In this document: positions 55,240 to 64,000 of the stretch, one piece after another
How the letters are laid out: every line of letters starts with the position of its first letter
Numbering within the stretch: position 1 is the stretch's first letter
Source of the DNA: OMPR01 sp965183835
GTDB lineage: Bacteria; Pseudomonadota; Alphaproteobacteria; Rhodobacterales; Rhodobacteraceae
Assembly (NCBI GenBank): GCA_965183835.1
Contig: CBCYME010000019.1
Coordinates: forward strand, 62,001-126,000
Length of the DNA stretch: 64,000 bases
Reading direction: 5' to 3'
Position numbers and translations under genes: made by a program
The notes under the pieces: model-generated
Database searches by the model: none
The model's input: the letters and a program-made list of their open reading frames with translations, nothing else
Told to the model about the DNA's origin: nothing

Positions 55240-55773
55240 GTGGCTGAAGATCTGAGCAGTTTATATCATGTGCGTGGTCACGTGAAATGGTTTGACCCAA
55301 CTAAAGGGTACGGCTTTGTTGTGTCCGAAGATGGTGGTCTGGATATTTTGCTGCACGTGAATGTGCTGCGAAACTTTGGCCAAAGCTCGGTTGCTGACGG
55401 GGCACAAATTGAAATCACGACCCACCGCACCGATCGGGGCGTACAAGCCGTCGAAGTGGTTTCAATTGTACCACCAGATCGTGGTGAATCCGCGGTTTTG
55501 TCTGATTTCGCCGAACTGGACGTCGAAGCTTTGTCCGATGCGCCATTGGAACCCGCGCGGGTGAAATGGTTCGACAAAGGTAAAGGGTTCGGGTTTGCCA
55601 ACATCTTTGGCCGCGACGAAGATGTGTTTGTACACATTGAAGTGTTACGGCAATCCGGACTTGCGGATTTACAGCCGGGCGAAGCGCTTGCTATGCGTGT
55701 GATCGATGGAAAACGCGGGCGCATGGCTGCCGAGGTTCTGGCTTGGGAGGCCGCGCTGAACACTGAGGAATAA
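55240..55773 (+). CDS. Protein with two cold-shock domains
   Basis: 177 residues, GTG start. Two CSDs, residues about 8-75 (GHVKWFDPTKGYGFVVSEDG) and about 107-170 (ARVKWFDKGKGFGFANIFG), each with RNP1-like GYGFV/GFGFA motifs that bind single-stranded nucleic acid. An acidic linker joins them. Such double-CSD proteins are common in Rhodobacteraceae and likely act as RNA chaperones. The DUF192 gene starts 2 bases after its stop, so both are co-transcribed. Confidence 0.9.
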   Translation: MAEDLSSLYHVRGHVKWFDPTKGYGFVVSEDGGLDILLHVNVLRNFGQSSVADGAQIEITTHRTDRGVQAVEVVSIVPPDRGESAVLSDFAELDVEALSDAPLEPARVKWFDKGKGFGFANIFGRDEDVFVHIEVLRQSGLADLQPGEALAMRVIDGKRGRMAAEVLAWEAALNTEE

Positions 55774-55775
55774 AC

Positions 55776-56249
55776 ATGGGTATACGTGCGCTGGCCGTGG
55801 GACTGGGATTGTTGATCACAGGACTGGGGGCCGCGCATGCAGCTCCTTGTCGTTCTGATCAGGTCCAGCTTCGCAACGACCTCTCCGAAGTTAACTTCAA
55901 TATCGAACTTGCTGATTCTCAACCCGAGCGCTCTCGTGGTTTGATGTTTCGCGAACACCTTCCCCGAAATTCAGGAATGTTATTCGTCTTTGAACGACCG
56001 CAGCGTGTGGCGTTCTGGATGAAGAACACGCTGATTCCCCTCGACATGATTTTTATCGATAAGACGGGCACCATTACGTTGGTGCACGAAGGGGCGATTC
56101 CAGGGAACGAGACCCCGATCCCAGGGGGGGATTCAGTCTATGCTGTGCTTGAAATCAACGCAGGTCTGGCCCGGAGATATGGAATTTCAAAGGGGACTGT
56201 CATACGCCACAAAGTTTTTTCAAAAGGACCTGCAATTTGGCCATGTTAG
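55776..56249 (+). CDS. DUF192 family exported protein
   Basis: 157 residues with a signal peptide (LAVGLGLLITGLGAAHA). The DUF192 core shows ERSRGLMFREHLPRNSGMLFVF, VAFWMKNTLIPLDMIFID and a C-terminal VYAVLEINAGLARRYGI. Function unknown; found widely next to CSD genes in this group. Confidence 0.88.
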   Translation: MGIRALAVGLGLLITGLGAAHAAPCRSDQVQLRNDLSEVNFNIELADSQPERSRGLMFREHLPRNSGMLFVFERPQRVAFWMKNTLIPLDMIFIDKTGTITLVHEGAIPGNETPIPGGDSVYAVLEINAGLARRYGISKGTVIRHKVFSKGPAIWPC

Positions 56250-56293
56250 GGGTTTTCATTCCCCAACAGTATAGTTAGGAAGGCGTCACGGTC

Positions 56294-56370
56294 CGGGGCG
56301 TGGCGCAGTCTGGTAGCGCACCTGTTTTGGGTACAGGGGGTCGTGAGTTCGAATCTCGCCGCCCCGACCG
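56294..56370 (+). tRNA. tRNA-Pro (UGG)
   Basis: Acceptor CGGGGCG/CGCCCCG, D-arm GCGC/GCGC, anticodon stem CCTGT/ACAGG with loop TTTGGGT (anticodon TGG), T-arm GTGAG-TTCGAAT-CTCGC. The 3' end reads ACCG, so CCA is not encoded. Confidence 0.95.
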
Positions 56371-56385
56371 TTCTCTCTAACTGGA

Positions 56386-56820
56386 TTAGAGAGACTTCCC
56401 TCCAGAAGTAGAAAATAGCTTGGATAACATCCGCCCCGTGCGGGGATTTTGCGTGATCACATGCAAGTCGGGTCCGGTTTTCTGAGGGACGTTCAGATAA
56501 TTTTCAATCTGCACAACGACACCATCCTCATGGGGGCTGGTCGTGAGATCGATAACAATCTGAGGCAGGTCGTTCACGTGGCCGTCATATGACAGAATCG
56601 CTGCGGCGGTCGCATCGGGCGACATATTGATTCTGCATTGAAGGTGCGAATCGGACTTTTGAACAAAACTTGCAGGAGGCTCTGAACAGCGCTGCTTAAA
56701 GGCTTGGAGAAGCTGGTCCGGGGAGTGTTGGAACAACGCCTTTTGCGAAGAGGGGGCTGCGGAATGATGGGCACAGCCACTGACGAGCAACACAAGGGCA
56801 AAGGTTTTGAAGTGATTCAT
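56386..56820 (-). CDS. Putative lipoprotein of unknown function
   Basis: 144 residues. Signal peptide MNHFKTFALVLLVSGCAHHS with lipobox VSGC. The mature part has PPASFVQKSDSHLQCRINMSPD and a C-terminal DLHVITQNPRTGRML. No family recognised. ATG 56820 is chosen since it begins the signal peptide. Confidence 0.6.
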   Translation of the reverse strand: MNHFKTFALVLLVSGCAHHSAAPSSQKALFQHSPDQLLQAFKQRCSEPPASFVQKSDSHLQCRINMSPDATAAAILSYDGHVNDLPQIVIDLTTSPHEDGVVVQIENYLNVPQKTGPDLHVITQNPRTGRMLSKLFSTSGGKSL

Positions 56821-57147
56821 GATATCTTTCGAAGTGATCTGAAGAATCCTGTTTGGCATCAAACTTAAGGTATTTATGACACAAGATATGTTACCGAATT
56901 TCGGTACTTTGCGAGGTGGAAAACTCGTTTGACCTGTGAGTTATTTTTGGGGCCAACCAAGATAACCAAGGAATTTCCGTACCTTCCCACTTAAAAGGGT
57001 GGCGTACAACCTAGGGTTTATCCTGTGGAGGAATCGGACAAGGTGACCTGTTCTGTTTGCGACAGAACCGGGTCAACAAAAAAGTTTCGCACAAGAGTGT
57101 GAATTTTGCGTTGACCAAGTATGTCCAAGTACGCCAAATTGTGGATG

Positions 57148-57178
57148 TCGATTATGGCAACACTATATCTAGTATAAT
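57148..57178 (+). promoter_or_regulatory. nrdJ promoter with NrdR-box-like site
   Basis: ACACTATATCTAGTAT (57160-57175) matches 14 of 16 positions of the NrdR box consensus ACACWATATATWGTGT and overlaps a perfect -10 TATAAT (57173-57178). It lies 190 bases before nrdJ. A partner box at the usual 31-32 base spacing is only weakly seen (57131-57146). A small hairpin CCGACC-CAACA-GGTCGG is at 57291-57307. The rest of 56880-57365 shows nothing else convincing. Confidence 0.6.
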
Positions 57179-57365
57179 GACCCGTATCGGCTACAACGGT
57201 GAGACACTTGGAAAATTAACTTTTACGGCGCTTGATGTCGATTTTGTGCAGCTCACTCAGCTGTGCAAAGCCAATACACGTTTCATCTAGCCGACCCAAC
57301 AGGTCGGTACATTATGTGCGGTCAACTGGCCGTGACAAATAGCTGGAATGTAGGGGCAGCGGACT

Positions 57366-60300
57366 ATGAAAATTGATAGAAAATTCACGAAGGCAGGGCA
57401 GGATGCTTATGCAGAATTGGATTTCATCTCGGCAACTTCAGAGATTCGCAACCCAGACGGCACGATCGTTTTCCGACTCGAGAATATCGAGGTTCCCAAT
57501 TCATGGAGCCAGGTCGCCAGCGATGTCATAGCGCAGAAATATTTCCGTAAGGCTGGTGTTCCAACACGCCTGAAGAAGGTTCGGGAAAAAGACGTTCCTG
57601 AATTTCTTTGGCGGTCAGTTCCAGACGGCGACGTAGAGTTTGGTGGTGAGACATCCTCCAAACAGGTTTTTGATCGTCTCGCCGGCGCTTGGGCGTATTG
57701 GGGTTGGAAGGGCGGTTACTTTTCCAACGAAGATGACGCACGCGCCTATTATGATGAGATGCGGTTCATGCTGGCGACACAACGCGCCGCGCCGAACTCG
57801 CCGCAATGGTTCAACACTGGTTTGCACTGGGCTTACGGTATCGATGGTCCCGCGCAGGGACATCACTATGTCGATTACAAAACCGGCAAACTGACGAAAT
57901 CCAAATCCTCTTACGAACACCCACAGCCGCACGCTTGCTTTATCCAAGGTGTGCAGGACGATCTGGTGAACGAAGGCGGTATTATGGATCTGTGGGTGCG
58001 CGAGGCGCGCCTGTTCAAATATGGGTCAGGTACTGGCACCAACTTCTCGCACCTGCGTGGCGAAGGTGAATCCTTGTCGGGTGGTGGCAAATCCTCCGGC
58101 CTCATGGGCTTTCTGAAAATCGGTGACCGCGCAGCGGGTGCCATTAAATCCGGCGGCACCACACGGCGTGCGGCAAAAATGGTTATCGTTGATGCCGATC
58201 ACCCGGATATTCAGGAGTTCATCAACTGGAAGGTCATCGAAGAGCAGAAAGTCGCGAGCATCGTGGCTGGCTCCAAGATGCACGAAGCCAAGTTGAACGG
58301 TATTTTCGATGCGCTAAAGCTCTGGGACGGTAAGGCGCAAGATGCCTATGATCCGGGGCACAACGACGCTCTCAAAACAGCGATCCGCGAAGCGAAAAAA
58401 GTCGCCATTCCGGAAACCTATATCAAGCGTGTGTTGGACTATGCCAAGCAGGGGCACACCAGCATTGAATTCCCCACCTATGACACGGATTGGGACAGCG
58501 AAGCCTACAGTTCTGTATCGGGTCAAAACTCGAACAACTCAATCCGGGTGACGAATACCTTTCTCAAAGCGATCGAAAAAGACGCGGATTGGGAATTGAT
58601 CAACCGTACCGACGGTAAAGTTTCCAAGGTGGTCAAAGCGCGCGATCTTTGGGCCCAAGTTGGGCACGCGGCGTGGGCCTGTGCCGATCCTGGTATTCAG
58701 TATCATGACACAGTGAATGAGTGGCACACTTGCCCTGAAGACGGTGAAATCCGGGGTTCAAACCCTTGTTCTGAATACATGTTCCTTGATGATACTGCGT
58801 GCAATCTTGCGTCCATGAATCTGCTGACTTTCCTCAAAGACGGAAAGTTTCAGGCCGAGGATTACATGCACGCCGCACGGCTGTGGACACTCACTCTCGA
58901 AGTGTCTGTGACTATGGCGCAGTTCCCCTCTAAGGAAATAGCGCAACTGTCCTATGATTTCCGGACCTTGGGTCTGGGCTATGCGAACATTGGCGGCCTG
59001 CTGATGAATATGGGGCACGGTTACGACAGTGACGAAGGGCGCGCGCTCTGTGGTGCGCTGACCGCGATTATGACGGGTGTTGCCTATGCGACGTCGGCCG
59101 AAATCGCTGGTGAGTTGGGACCGTTTGTTGGCTATGAACGCAATGCAGAACACATGCTGCGCGTAATCAGAAACCACCGTAAGGCCGCGCATGGCGCGAG
59201 CACTGGCTACGAAAAACTGGCGGTCAAACCTGTCCCTCTGGACCATGACAATTGCCCGGATGTCCGTCTGATTGACCTTGCCATGTCCGCATGGGACGAG
59301 GCGCTGAGCCTTGGTGAGAAAAACGGCTATCGCAACGCACAATCGACTGTGATCGCCCCGACTGGGACCATTGGTCTGGTGATGGATTGCGACACCACGG
59401 GGATTGAGCCGGATTTTGCACTGGTTAAGTTCAAGAAACTGGCCGGCGGCGGCTATTTCAAGATCATCAACCGGTCTGTGCCGTCTGCCCTGGAAAATCT
59501 GGGTTACAGCTCGTCCGAGATCGAAGAGATCGTGTCGTCAGCTGTGGGACACGGGTCCATCGGAAATGCGCCAGCGATCAACCACACCTCGTTGACCGGG
59601 CACGGGTTTGGCCCCAACGAATTGTCCAAAATTGATGCCGCTCTTGAAAGCGCGTTTGATATCCGGTTTGTGTTCAACCAGTGGACGCTGGGCGAAGAGT
59701 TCTGCACACAAGTGCTGGGCATACCTGCACCCAAGCTGAATGACCCAACCTTTGATTTGCTTCGCCACCTTGGTTTTACCCGCGCTGACATTGACGCCGC
59801 GAACGACCATGTTTGTGGAACGATGACACTGGAAGGGGCGCCATTCCTGAAGGAAGAGCATTATCACATCTTTGATTGCGCGAACCCTTGCGGCAAGAAA
59901 GGCAAGCGGTTCCTGAATGTAGACAGCCACATCACCATGATGGCCGCTGCGCAGTCGTTCATTTCGGGCGCGATTTCTAAAACCATCAACATGCCCAACG
60001 ACGCGACGATCGAAGATTGTCAAAAAGCATATGAGCTGAGCTGGTCGTTGGGGGTAAAGGCGAACGCACTTTATCGCGACGGATCTAAGCTGAGCCAGCC
60101 ATTGGCCGCCGCACTGGTCGAAGATGATGACGACGCCGCCGAGGTCTTGGAAAGCGGGACACCGACTGAAAAAGCGACGGTCTTGGCGGAGAAAATCATC
60201 GAAAAGGTGATCGTCAAAGAAGTGATCCGCTCGCACCGGGAAAAGATGCCGGAACGACGCAAAGGCTATACGCAAAAAGCAGTTGTTGGGGGCCACAAGG

Positions 60301-61007
60301 TTTACCTGCGGACGGGCGAATACTCGGACGGGGCATTGGGTGAAATCTTTATCGATATGCACAAAGAGGGTGCAGGCTTTCGTGCAATGATGAACAACTT
60401 TGCCATCGCCGTGTCTGTCGGCCTGCAATATGGCGTCCCGCTCGAGGAATTTGTGGACGCCTTTACATTCACCAAGTTCGAGCCGGCGGGCATGGTACAG
60501 GGCAATGACTCGATCAAGAACGCCACATCCATCCTTGATTACATCTTCCGTGAATTGGCCGTCAGCTATCTGGATCGGACCGATCTGGCACATGTGAAAC
60601 CAGAAGGCGCATCGTTTGATGACATCGGACGTGGGGTCGATGAAGGTCTGTCAAATATTGATAAGGTTAGCGAATCTGCGGCTTCTAAGTCATTGGAAGT
60701 ACTGAAGCAAATCAGCTCGACCGGATATCTTCGGAAACGTCTGCCACAGGATTTGCTCGTGTTGCAGGGCGGTCAGGCCGAAACGGGTTTGACCGGCACA
60801 AATCCGGTTTCGAACCTGCAGACTTTGATCCCTGAAACCGGGTCAGCCCCGGTCGCTGCTGCCGGCGGTGGAATGGATGCACGGGTAAAGGCCAAGATGC
60901 AGGGTTACGAAGGCGAAGCCTGCGGAGAGTGCGGAAACTACACGTTGGTGCGCAACGGGACTTGCATGAAATGCAATACCTGCGGCTCAACAAGCGGGTG
61001 CAGCTAA
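57366..61007 (+). CDS. nrdJ: Vitamin B12-dependent ribonucleotide reductase (class II)
   Basis: 1213 residues; makes deoxyribonucleotides with adenosylcobalamin, needing no oxygen. Active-site features: NSPQWFNTGLHWAYGI, the PCSEYMFLDDTACNLASMNL block with catalytic Cys residues, AQSTVIAPTGTIGLVMDCDT and NPCGKKGKRFLN. The C-terminal tail has CGECGNYTLVRNGTCMKCNTC, a zinc-ribbon with redox Cys. Length is typical of the long alphaproteobacterial form. Confidence 0.97.
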   Translation: MKIDRKFTKAGQDAYAELDFISATSEIRNPDGTIVFRLENIEVPNSWSQVASDVIAQKYFRKAGVPTRLKKVREKDVPEFLWRSVPDGDVEFGGETSSKQVFDRLAGAWAYWGWKGGYFSNEDDARAYYDEMRFMLATQRAAPNSPQWFNTGLHWAYGIDGPAQGHHYVDYKTGKLTKSKSSYEHPQPHACFIQGVQDDLVNEGGIMDLWVREARLFKYGSGTGTNFSHLRGEGESLSGGGKSSGLMGFLKIGDRAAGAIKSGGTTRRAAKMVIVDADHPDIQEFINWKVIEEQKVASIVAGSKMHEAKLNGIFDALKLWDGKAQDAYDPGHNDALKTAIREAKKVAIPETYIKRVLDYAKQGHTSIEFPTYDTDWDSEAYSSVSGQNSNNSIRVTNTFLKAIEKDADWELINRTDGKVSKVVKARDLWAQVGHAAWACADPGIQYHDTVNEWHTCPEDGEIRGSNPCSEYMFLDDTACNLASMNLLTFLKDGKFQAEDYMHAARLWTLTLEVSVTMAQFPSKEIAQLSYDFRTLGLGYANIGGLLMNMGHGYDSDEGRALCGALTAIMTGVAYATSAEIAGELGPFVGYERNAEHMLRVIRNHRKAAHGASTGYEKLAVKPVPLDHDNCPDVRLIDLAMSAWDEALSLGEKNGYRNAQSTVIAPTGTIGLVMDCDTTGIEPDFALVKFKKLAGGGYFKIINRSVPSALENLGYSSSEIEEIVSSAVGHGSIGNAPAINHTSLTGHGFGPNELSKIDAALESAFDIRFVFNQWTLGEEFCTQVLGIPAPKLNDPTFDLLRHLGFTRADIDAANDHVCGTMTLEGAPFLKEEHYHIFDCANPCGKKGKRFLNVDSHITMMAAAQSFISGAISKTINMPNDATIEDCQKAYELSWSLGVKANALYRDGSKLSQPLAAALVEDDDDAAEVLESGTPTEKATVLAEKIIEKVIVKEVIRSHREKMPERRKGYTQKAVVGGHKVYLRTGEYSDGALGEIFIDMHKEGAGFRAMMNNFAIAVSVGLQYGVPLEEFVDAFTFTKFEPAGMVQGNDSIKNATSILDYIFRELAVSYLDRTDLAHVKPEGASFDDIGRGVDEGLSNIDKVSESAASKSLEVLKQISSTGYLRKRLPQDLLVLQGGQAETGLTGTNPVSNLQTLIPETGSAPVAAAGGGMDARVKAKMQGYEGEACGECGNYTLVRNGTCMKCNTCGSTSGCS

Positions 61008-61210
61008 GGCTGCACCACAAACATATCGCGTCAGGAGTGACGTGTAAGAAGTTGAATTCTCTCGGGTAATTCGGTTTCTTCTGAATGGGTGGGCGACACG
61101 TCTTGTCCTTCCCACTCTGTCACGGAACGGGTGCGCTCGTTCCATGCGACGTCCAGGCCGCAGGCAAATAAACACCGGGCGGTTAACAAAAATGAGCTTG
61201 GATGGCGAAA

Positions 61211-61238
61211 CTGGGGGGCTTGCGCCCCCCAATTTTTC
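61211..61238 (+). terminator. GC-rich terminator downstream of nrdJ
   Basis: TGGGGGGC pairs with GCCCCCCA around loop TT.G, followed by ATTTTT. It lies about 200 bases after the stop; 61008-61210 holds nothing else recognised. Confidence 0.75.
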
Positions 61239-61285
61239 GTTTGATATGAAGAAAACCGTTGTGCCCTTAGATAAAGTTGAGACAC

Positions 61286-62029
61286 GTGCCAAAAATCAGC
61301 ATTTGCATTCCAGCCTATGACATGGGGGGATATGGGGCTAAATACTTGTCCGAGTCTCTTAACCGTTTGGCACCTCAGGATTTTCAGGATTTTGAAGTGA
61401 TCGTTTCGGATCAATCCAAAGACGATGCGGTTCAAGCTGTTTGTGCTGAAATCCAAGGGATCACAGTTCACCATGTCTGGTTTCGGGATGGACCAAAACA
61501 AGCTTCGGCCAACACGAATAACGCGATGCGCCATGCCAAAGGCGAAATCCTGAAAATCTTATTTCAGGACGACTTGATTAACAGCACAGATGCCCTTCAA
61601 AAAACTTACGACGCATTTTCAGACAACGATATGGCTTGGCTGGTTTGTGGGTCAGCGGTCACGCGAGACGGTCAAACAGTCGAGCGGCCGATGGTGCCAC
61701 GATTGCATCCGCAAATTCAGTTCGGCAAAAACACGATAAGCAGCCCATCTGTATTGGCGTTTCGTGCTTCAAATAAGTTGGAGTTCGACGAAGATCTGAT
61801 CTGGTTGATGGATGTCGATATCTACAAGCGGTTCGCAATGAAATACGGGGCACCGTGTGTGTTGCCTGAAACGTTGATTCTGAACAGATTGCACATGGGG
61901 CAGGTCAGTGCGACGGTGTCGCCAGAGCTGCGTCGCAGAGAACTCAAAACAGTCAGATCCAAATTTAAAGCGCACGAGAGTATTAGAGATAAGCTTGCTT
62001 TCTACCGGCAAATCCTGAAAGCACGTTGA
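61286..62029 (+). CDS. Glycosyltransferase family 2 protein
   Basis: 247 residues from GTG 61286; a TTG at 61277 is in frame and possible. GT-A fold: KISICIPAYDMGGYGAKYL at the N-terminus, the donor-binding FEVIVSDQSKDDAV and the D-x-D-like ILFQDDLIN. It transfers a sugar to a surface polysaccharide or lipid; acceptor unknown. A methyltransferase gene follows 44 bases downstream. Confidence 0.85.
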   Translation: MPKISICIPAYDMGGYGAKYLSESLNRLAPQDFQDFEVIVSDQSKDDAVQAVCAEIQGITVHHVWFRDGPKQASANTNNAMRHAKGEILKILFQDDLINSTDALQKTYDAFSDNDMAWLVCGSAVTRDGQTVERPMVPRLHPQIQFGKNTISSPSVLAFRASNKLEFDEDLIWLMDVDIYKRFAMKYGAPCVLPETLILNRLHMGQVSATVSPELRRRELKTVRSKFKAHESIRDKLAFYRQILKAR

Positions 62030-62073
62030 AATCTGGTTTTTGGCCGCAAACGTAAAACGACCCGGAGACACAA

Positions 62074-62844
62074 ATGGACCCCATTACTTCTACTATTCGA
62101 TTTTTGCGTCGTGCACTGACCGGAGCACCATATCGGTACGACTACTTTGGGGATCATTTGTCGGTTCGTAAGAAGTATATCCCGTTTTTGCATGATGATA
62201 AATTTCAGGCCAGCTGGGATCAAGTTTGCAAAGAAAGTGAGCCGCATTGGATTGGGGGCACGCCCGATATTCGCTGGCGTATCCACGTGTGTCTCTGGGC
62301 TGCAGAATCCTGCCTGCGGATTCCGGGTGATTTTGCTGAGTTTGGCGTGAACACCGGATTGCTATCAACGATGATCGTGCGCAACACAGAGTTCGACAAG
62401 AGCGGGAAAAAGTTCTTCTTGTTCGATACTTACGAGGGAATTCCCGTTGAAATGGCCAGCGAAGCCGAAATGGCCGGCGTCGCGAAAATGAACAAAAACA
62501 TGTACACTGGAAATCCTGCGAACACGAACATCATCGAATTCGCGCGCAAACAGTTTGCACCTCATCCCAATGTGGTTCTCGTTCAAGGAATGCTGCCTGG
62601 TTCCATTGATCAGGTGGAATTTGAAAGCCTCAGTTATATTTCTATCGATCTCAACATCACTTCGGCTGAAATGGGCACTATCCAAGCCATATGGGATCGT
62701 ATCACGCCGGGCGGGATTATTGTGCTGGATGACTACGGCCTAAGCGGGCATGACGAACAGAACGCCGCCTGGAATGAATTTGCACGCGGCAAAGACCGGA
62801 TGATCATGGGATTGCCGACTGGTCAGGGCATCTTAATGAGATGA
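62074..62844 (+). CDS. TylF/MycF-type class I SAM methyltransferase
   Basis: 256 residues. SAM-binding GDFAEFGVNTGLLSTMI, KFFLFDTYEGIPVE, LVQGMLPGSID and IVLDDYGLSGHDEQ are the TylF pattern, where Asp residues bind Mg2+. TylF-like enzymes O-methylate sugars of natural products or glycans; with the neighbouring glycosyltransferase a methylated surface sugar is likely. Confidence 0.85.
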   Translation: MDPITSTIRFLRRALTGAPYRYDYFGDHLSVRKKYIPFLHDDKFQASWDQVCKESEPHWIGGTPDIRWRIHVCLWAAESCLRIPGDFAEFGVNTGLLSTMIVRNTEFDKSGKKFFLFDTYEGIPVEMASEAEMAGVAKMNKNMYTGNPANTNIIEFARKQFAPHPNVVLVQGMLPGSIDQVEFESLSYISIDLNITSAEMGTIQAIWDRITPGGIIVLDDYGLSGHDEQNAAWNEFARGKDRMIMGLPTGQGILMR

Positions 62845-62869
62845 TAAATCCCCGCCAGTCGGCTTAGTT

Positions 62870-64000
62870 TTAGGTCGGTAGGTGGATGTTGAAAGCGGCG
62901 CGCAGCTCGGAATCGAGTTGCGCATCAAACCGTGCCGGGGATGGCTGGCCCAAGATCATTTCTTTTTTGGCAATAGCCTTTTGGATCAGATCTGGTTTGC
63001 CCAACTCGACCCATTCTTTGGGTGATGTCCGGTCGCCCAGAGTTGGATACACATAATCCGCCTGCATCCGGCTAAGTGTTTGTTCCGTGCCCAGATAGTG
63101 ACCGGTTCCACCCAGACAGACCTCGGCGATCTGATCCAGAGCCAGTGTTTCGTCGGTCACTTCGATACCGCGAACACACCGCATGGCTTGCCCCAACAGA
63201 TCATCGCTTAGGATCAGGCTTTCATGGCAGAACCCTAAGAGCGAGGCGTGCATGCCAGCTGCCTCGTAAACCATGTTCAGACCCGAAAGCCCAGTCATCA
63301 CAGCGGAACACATCTGTTCCCAGCCTGCCTGCATATCCGGCAGCTTTGAATCCGCGGCCCCGGCGGCGGCCCCACCTGGCAAATCGTAAAACCGGTGCAT
63401 CTGGGCACAACCGGCACTTAGCAGAGCCTGCTCACCGGACCCTACGGTCATCGCACCGGTGCGCAGGTCCAAACCAAAGGGCCACGTGCCCATGATGGCG
63501 GAGTGCCCGGGCTTTACCGCATTTACATAGACCAGACCCGCCAAACATTCAGCAGTAGCCTGCATAATGGCGCCTGCAATGGTGGATGGTGCCGTCGCAC
63601 CAGCCATACCAGCCGAGAGCAACAGCACAGGCATGCCGCTTTTGATGCATTCCTCCATCACTTCACAGGCCTCGGTGGCGAACTTCATCGGCGGAACCAC
63701 GAAACAGTTGGAGTTGGACATAAACGGGCGCTCGCGCCACTTGTCTTCTCCTCCTGCAATGGTGTGCAACATTTCCAGCGCGGGTTTGACATATGACGGT
63801 TCGGTAAACGACGTGCCGATATGTTTAAAGGTGCCCGACGTGCAGGCATAGATGGTGTTGAGGTCCATCTCGCGGTTGTCTGGGATGTCGCGGCACACCA
63901 TAGGGCGCTGCACAAAGTGGATGTTGTCCAGATGATTGCAGATGCGGGCTGCGTCGTGCAAATCCTGAACTGTTGAATCCCGGTAATTGCGACCATCCAC
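62870..64000 (-). CDS. MttB family methyltransferase (trimethylamine/glycine betaine type), 5' end outside the window
   Basis: 376 codons visible of about 515; the start lies beyond the right edge. A TIM-barrel with NCFVVPPMKFATEACEVME, LLSAGMAGATAPSTIAGAIMQ and LGGTGHYLGTEQTLSRMQADY. No in-frame TAG is present, so it lacks pyrrolysine and belongs with the non-Pyl enzymes such as glycine-betaine demethylases. It transfers a methyl group to a corrinoid protein, for which the product at 32787-33485 is a candidate. Confidence 0.9.
   Translation of the reverse strand: MDGRNYRDSTVQDLHDAARICNHLDNIHFVQRPMVCRDIPDNREMDLNTIYACTSGTFKHIGTSFTEPSYVKPALEMLHTIAGGEDKWRERPFMSNSNCFVVPPMKFATEACEVMEECIKSGMPVLLLSAGMAGATAPSTIAGAIMQATAECLAGLVYVNAVKPGHSAIMGTWPFGLDLRTGAMTVGSGEQALLSAGCAQMHRFYDLPGGAAAGAADSKLPDMQAGWEQMCSAVMTGLSGLNMVYEAAGMHASLLGFCHESLILSDDLLGQAMRCVRGIEVTDETLALDQIAEVCLGGTGHYLGTEQTLSRMQADYVYPTLGDRTSPKEWVELGKPDLIQKAIAKKEMILGQPSPARFDAQLDSELRAAFNIHLPT

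Noticed and set aside
57057..57290. 77-codon frame upstream of nrdJ
   Set aside because: It spans the TATAAT and the NrdR-like box, has no Shine-Dalgarno and no family pattern.
57291..57365. Cobalamin riboswitch before nrdJ
   Set aside because: Only a 6-bp hairpin is present; no B12-box-like conserved sequence found.
62870..64000. Pyrrolysine-containing trimethylamine methyltransferase
   Set aside because: No in-frame TAG in the visible 376 codons, which include the region where pyrrolysine sits.

Overview
The window reads as a chromosome segment of a marine alphaproteobacterium of the Rhodobacteraceae (Roseobacter group). The evidence is the gene order trpE-(deacetylase)-trpGDC-moaC-moeA-lexA-comEC-gltX-gltA, a zwf-pgl-pgi cluster, a B12-dependent nrdJ, an alphaproteobacterial SOS box (GTTC-N7-GTTC) in front of lexA, a DmdB-like CoA ligase and a betaine-type MttB/corrinoid system. 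No rRNA genes are present. There are two tRNA genes, one with a CAU anticodon and one tRNA-Pro(UGG).

Layout. 1-13.6 kb is ordinary chromosome: the 3' end of ctaA, an M32 carboxypeptidase, a CelD-type acetyltransferase, gyrA (minus), a stop-interrupted usg, a radical SAM protein, zwf-pgl-pgi, a thioesterase and a DmdB-like ligase. 13.66-27.80 kb is an integrated element in the 3' end of the CAU tRNA. Its 25-bp attL/attR differ at one base. Its order is integrase, AlpA-like regulator, small GNAT, D5/P4-type helicase, a 1-kb non-coding block with a 22-bp inverted repeat and seven tandem stem-loops, a P27-like small terminase, a translationally coupled operon with an HK97-type major capsid protein, and an AT-rich cargo. 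The cargo holds a HEPN-motif protein, a DUF4435/TOPRIM plus AAA ATPase pair resembling PARIS, and a membrane protein. No large terminase, portal or protease is recognisable, so it looks like a phage satellite with a partial head module.

27.97-36.1 kb: purM-purN, rnd, a lipoprotein, sufE, a DUF1638-corrinoid protein pair, a PA0069-type radical SAM protein and an RTX-repeat gene cut by an in-frame stop. 36.1-45.9 kb: gltA, gltX, comEC, lexA, moeA-moaC-trpC-trpD-trpG. 46-52.3 kb: a divergent polysaccharide deacetylase, then trpE, a PpiD/SurA-like isomerase and an aminotransferase. Each of these last three is broken by a one-base homopolymer indel, which points to sequence errors. 52.4-56.8 kb: gpt, a LysE exporter, fabI, pdxH, a double cold-shock protein, a DUF192 protein, tRNA-Pro and a lipoprotein. 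57.1-64 kb: nrdJ behind an NrdR-type box, a glycosyltransferase, a TylF-like methyltransferase and the 3' part of mttB.

Functionally the host genes support sugar oxidation through the Entner-Doudoroff/pentose phosphate entry (zwf, pgl, pgi), tryptophan and molybdopterin synthesis, SOS control, and use of methylated marine osmolytes (DmdB-like ligase, MttB, corrinoid protein). The accessory element is the novel part. It combines its own replication helicase and candidate origin, a capsid operon, and a repeat-bounded anti-phage-like cassette.
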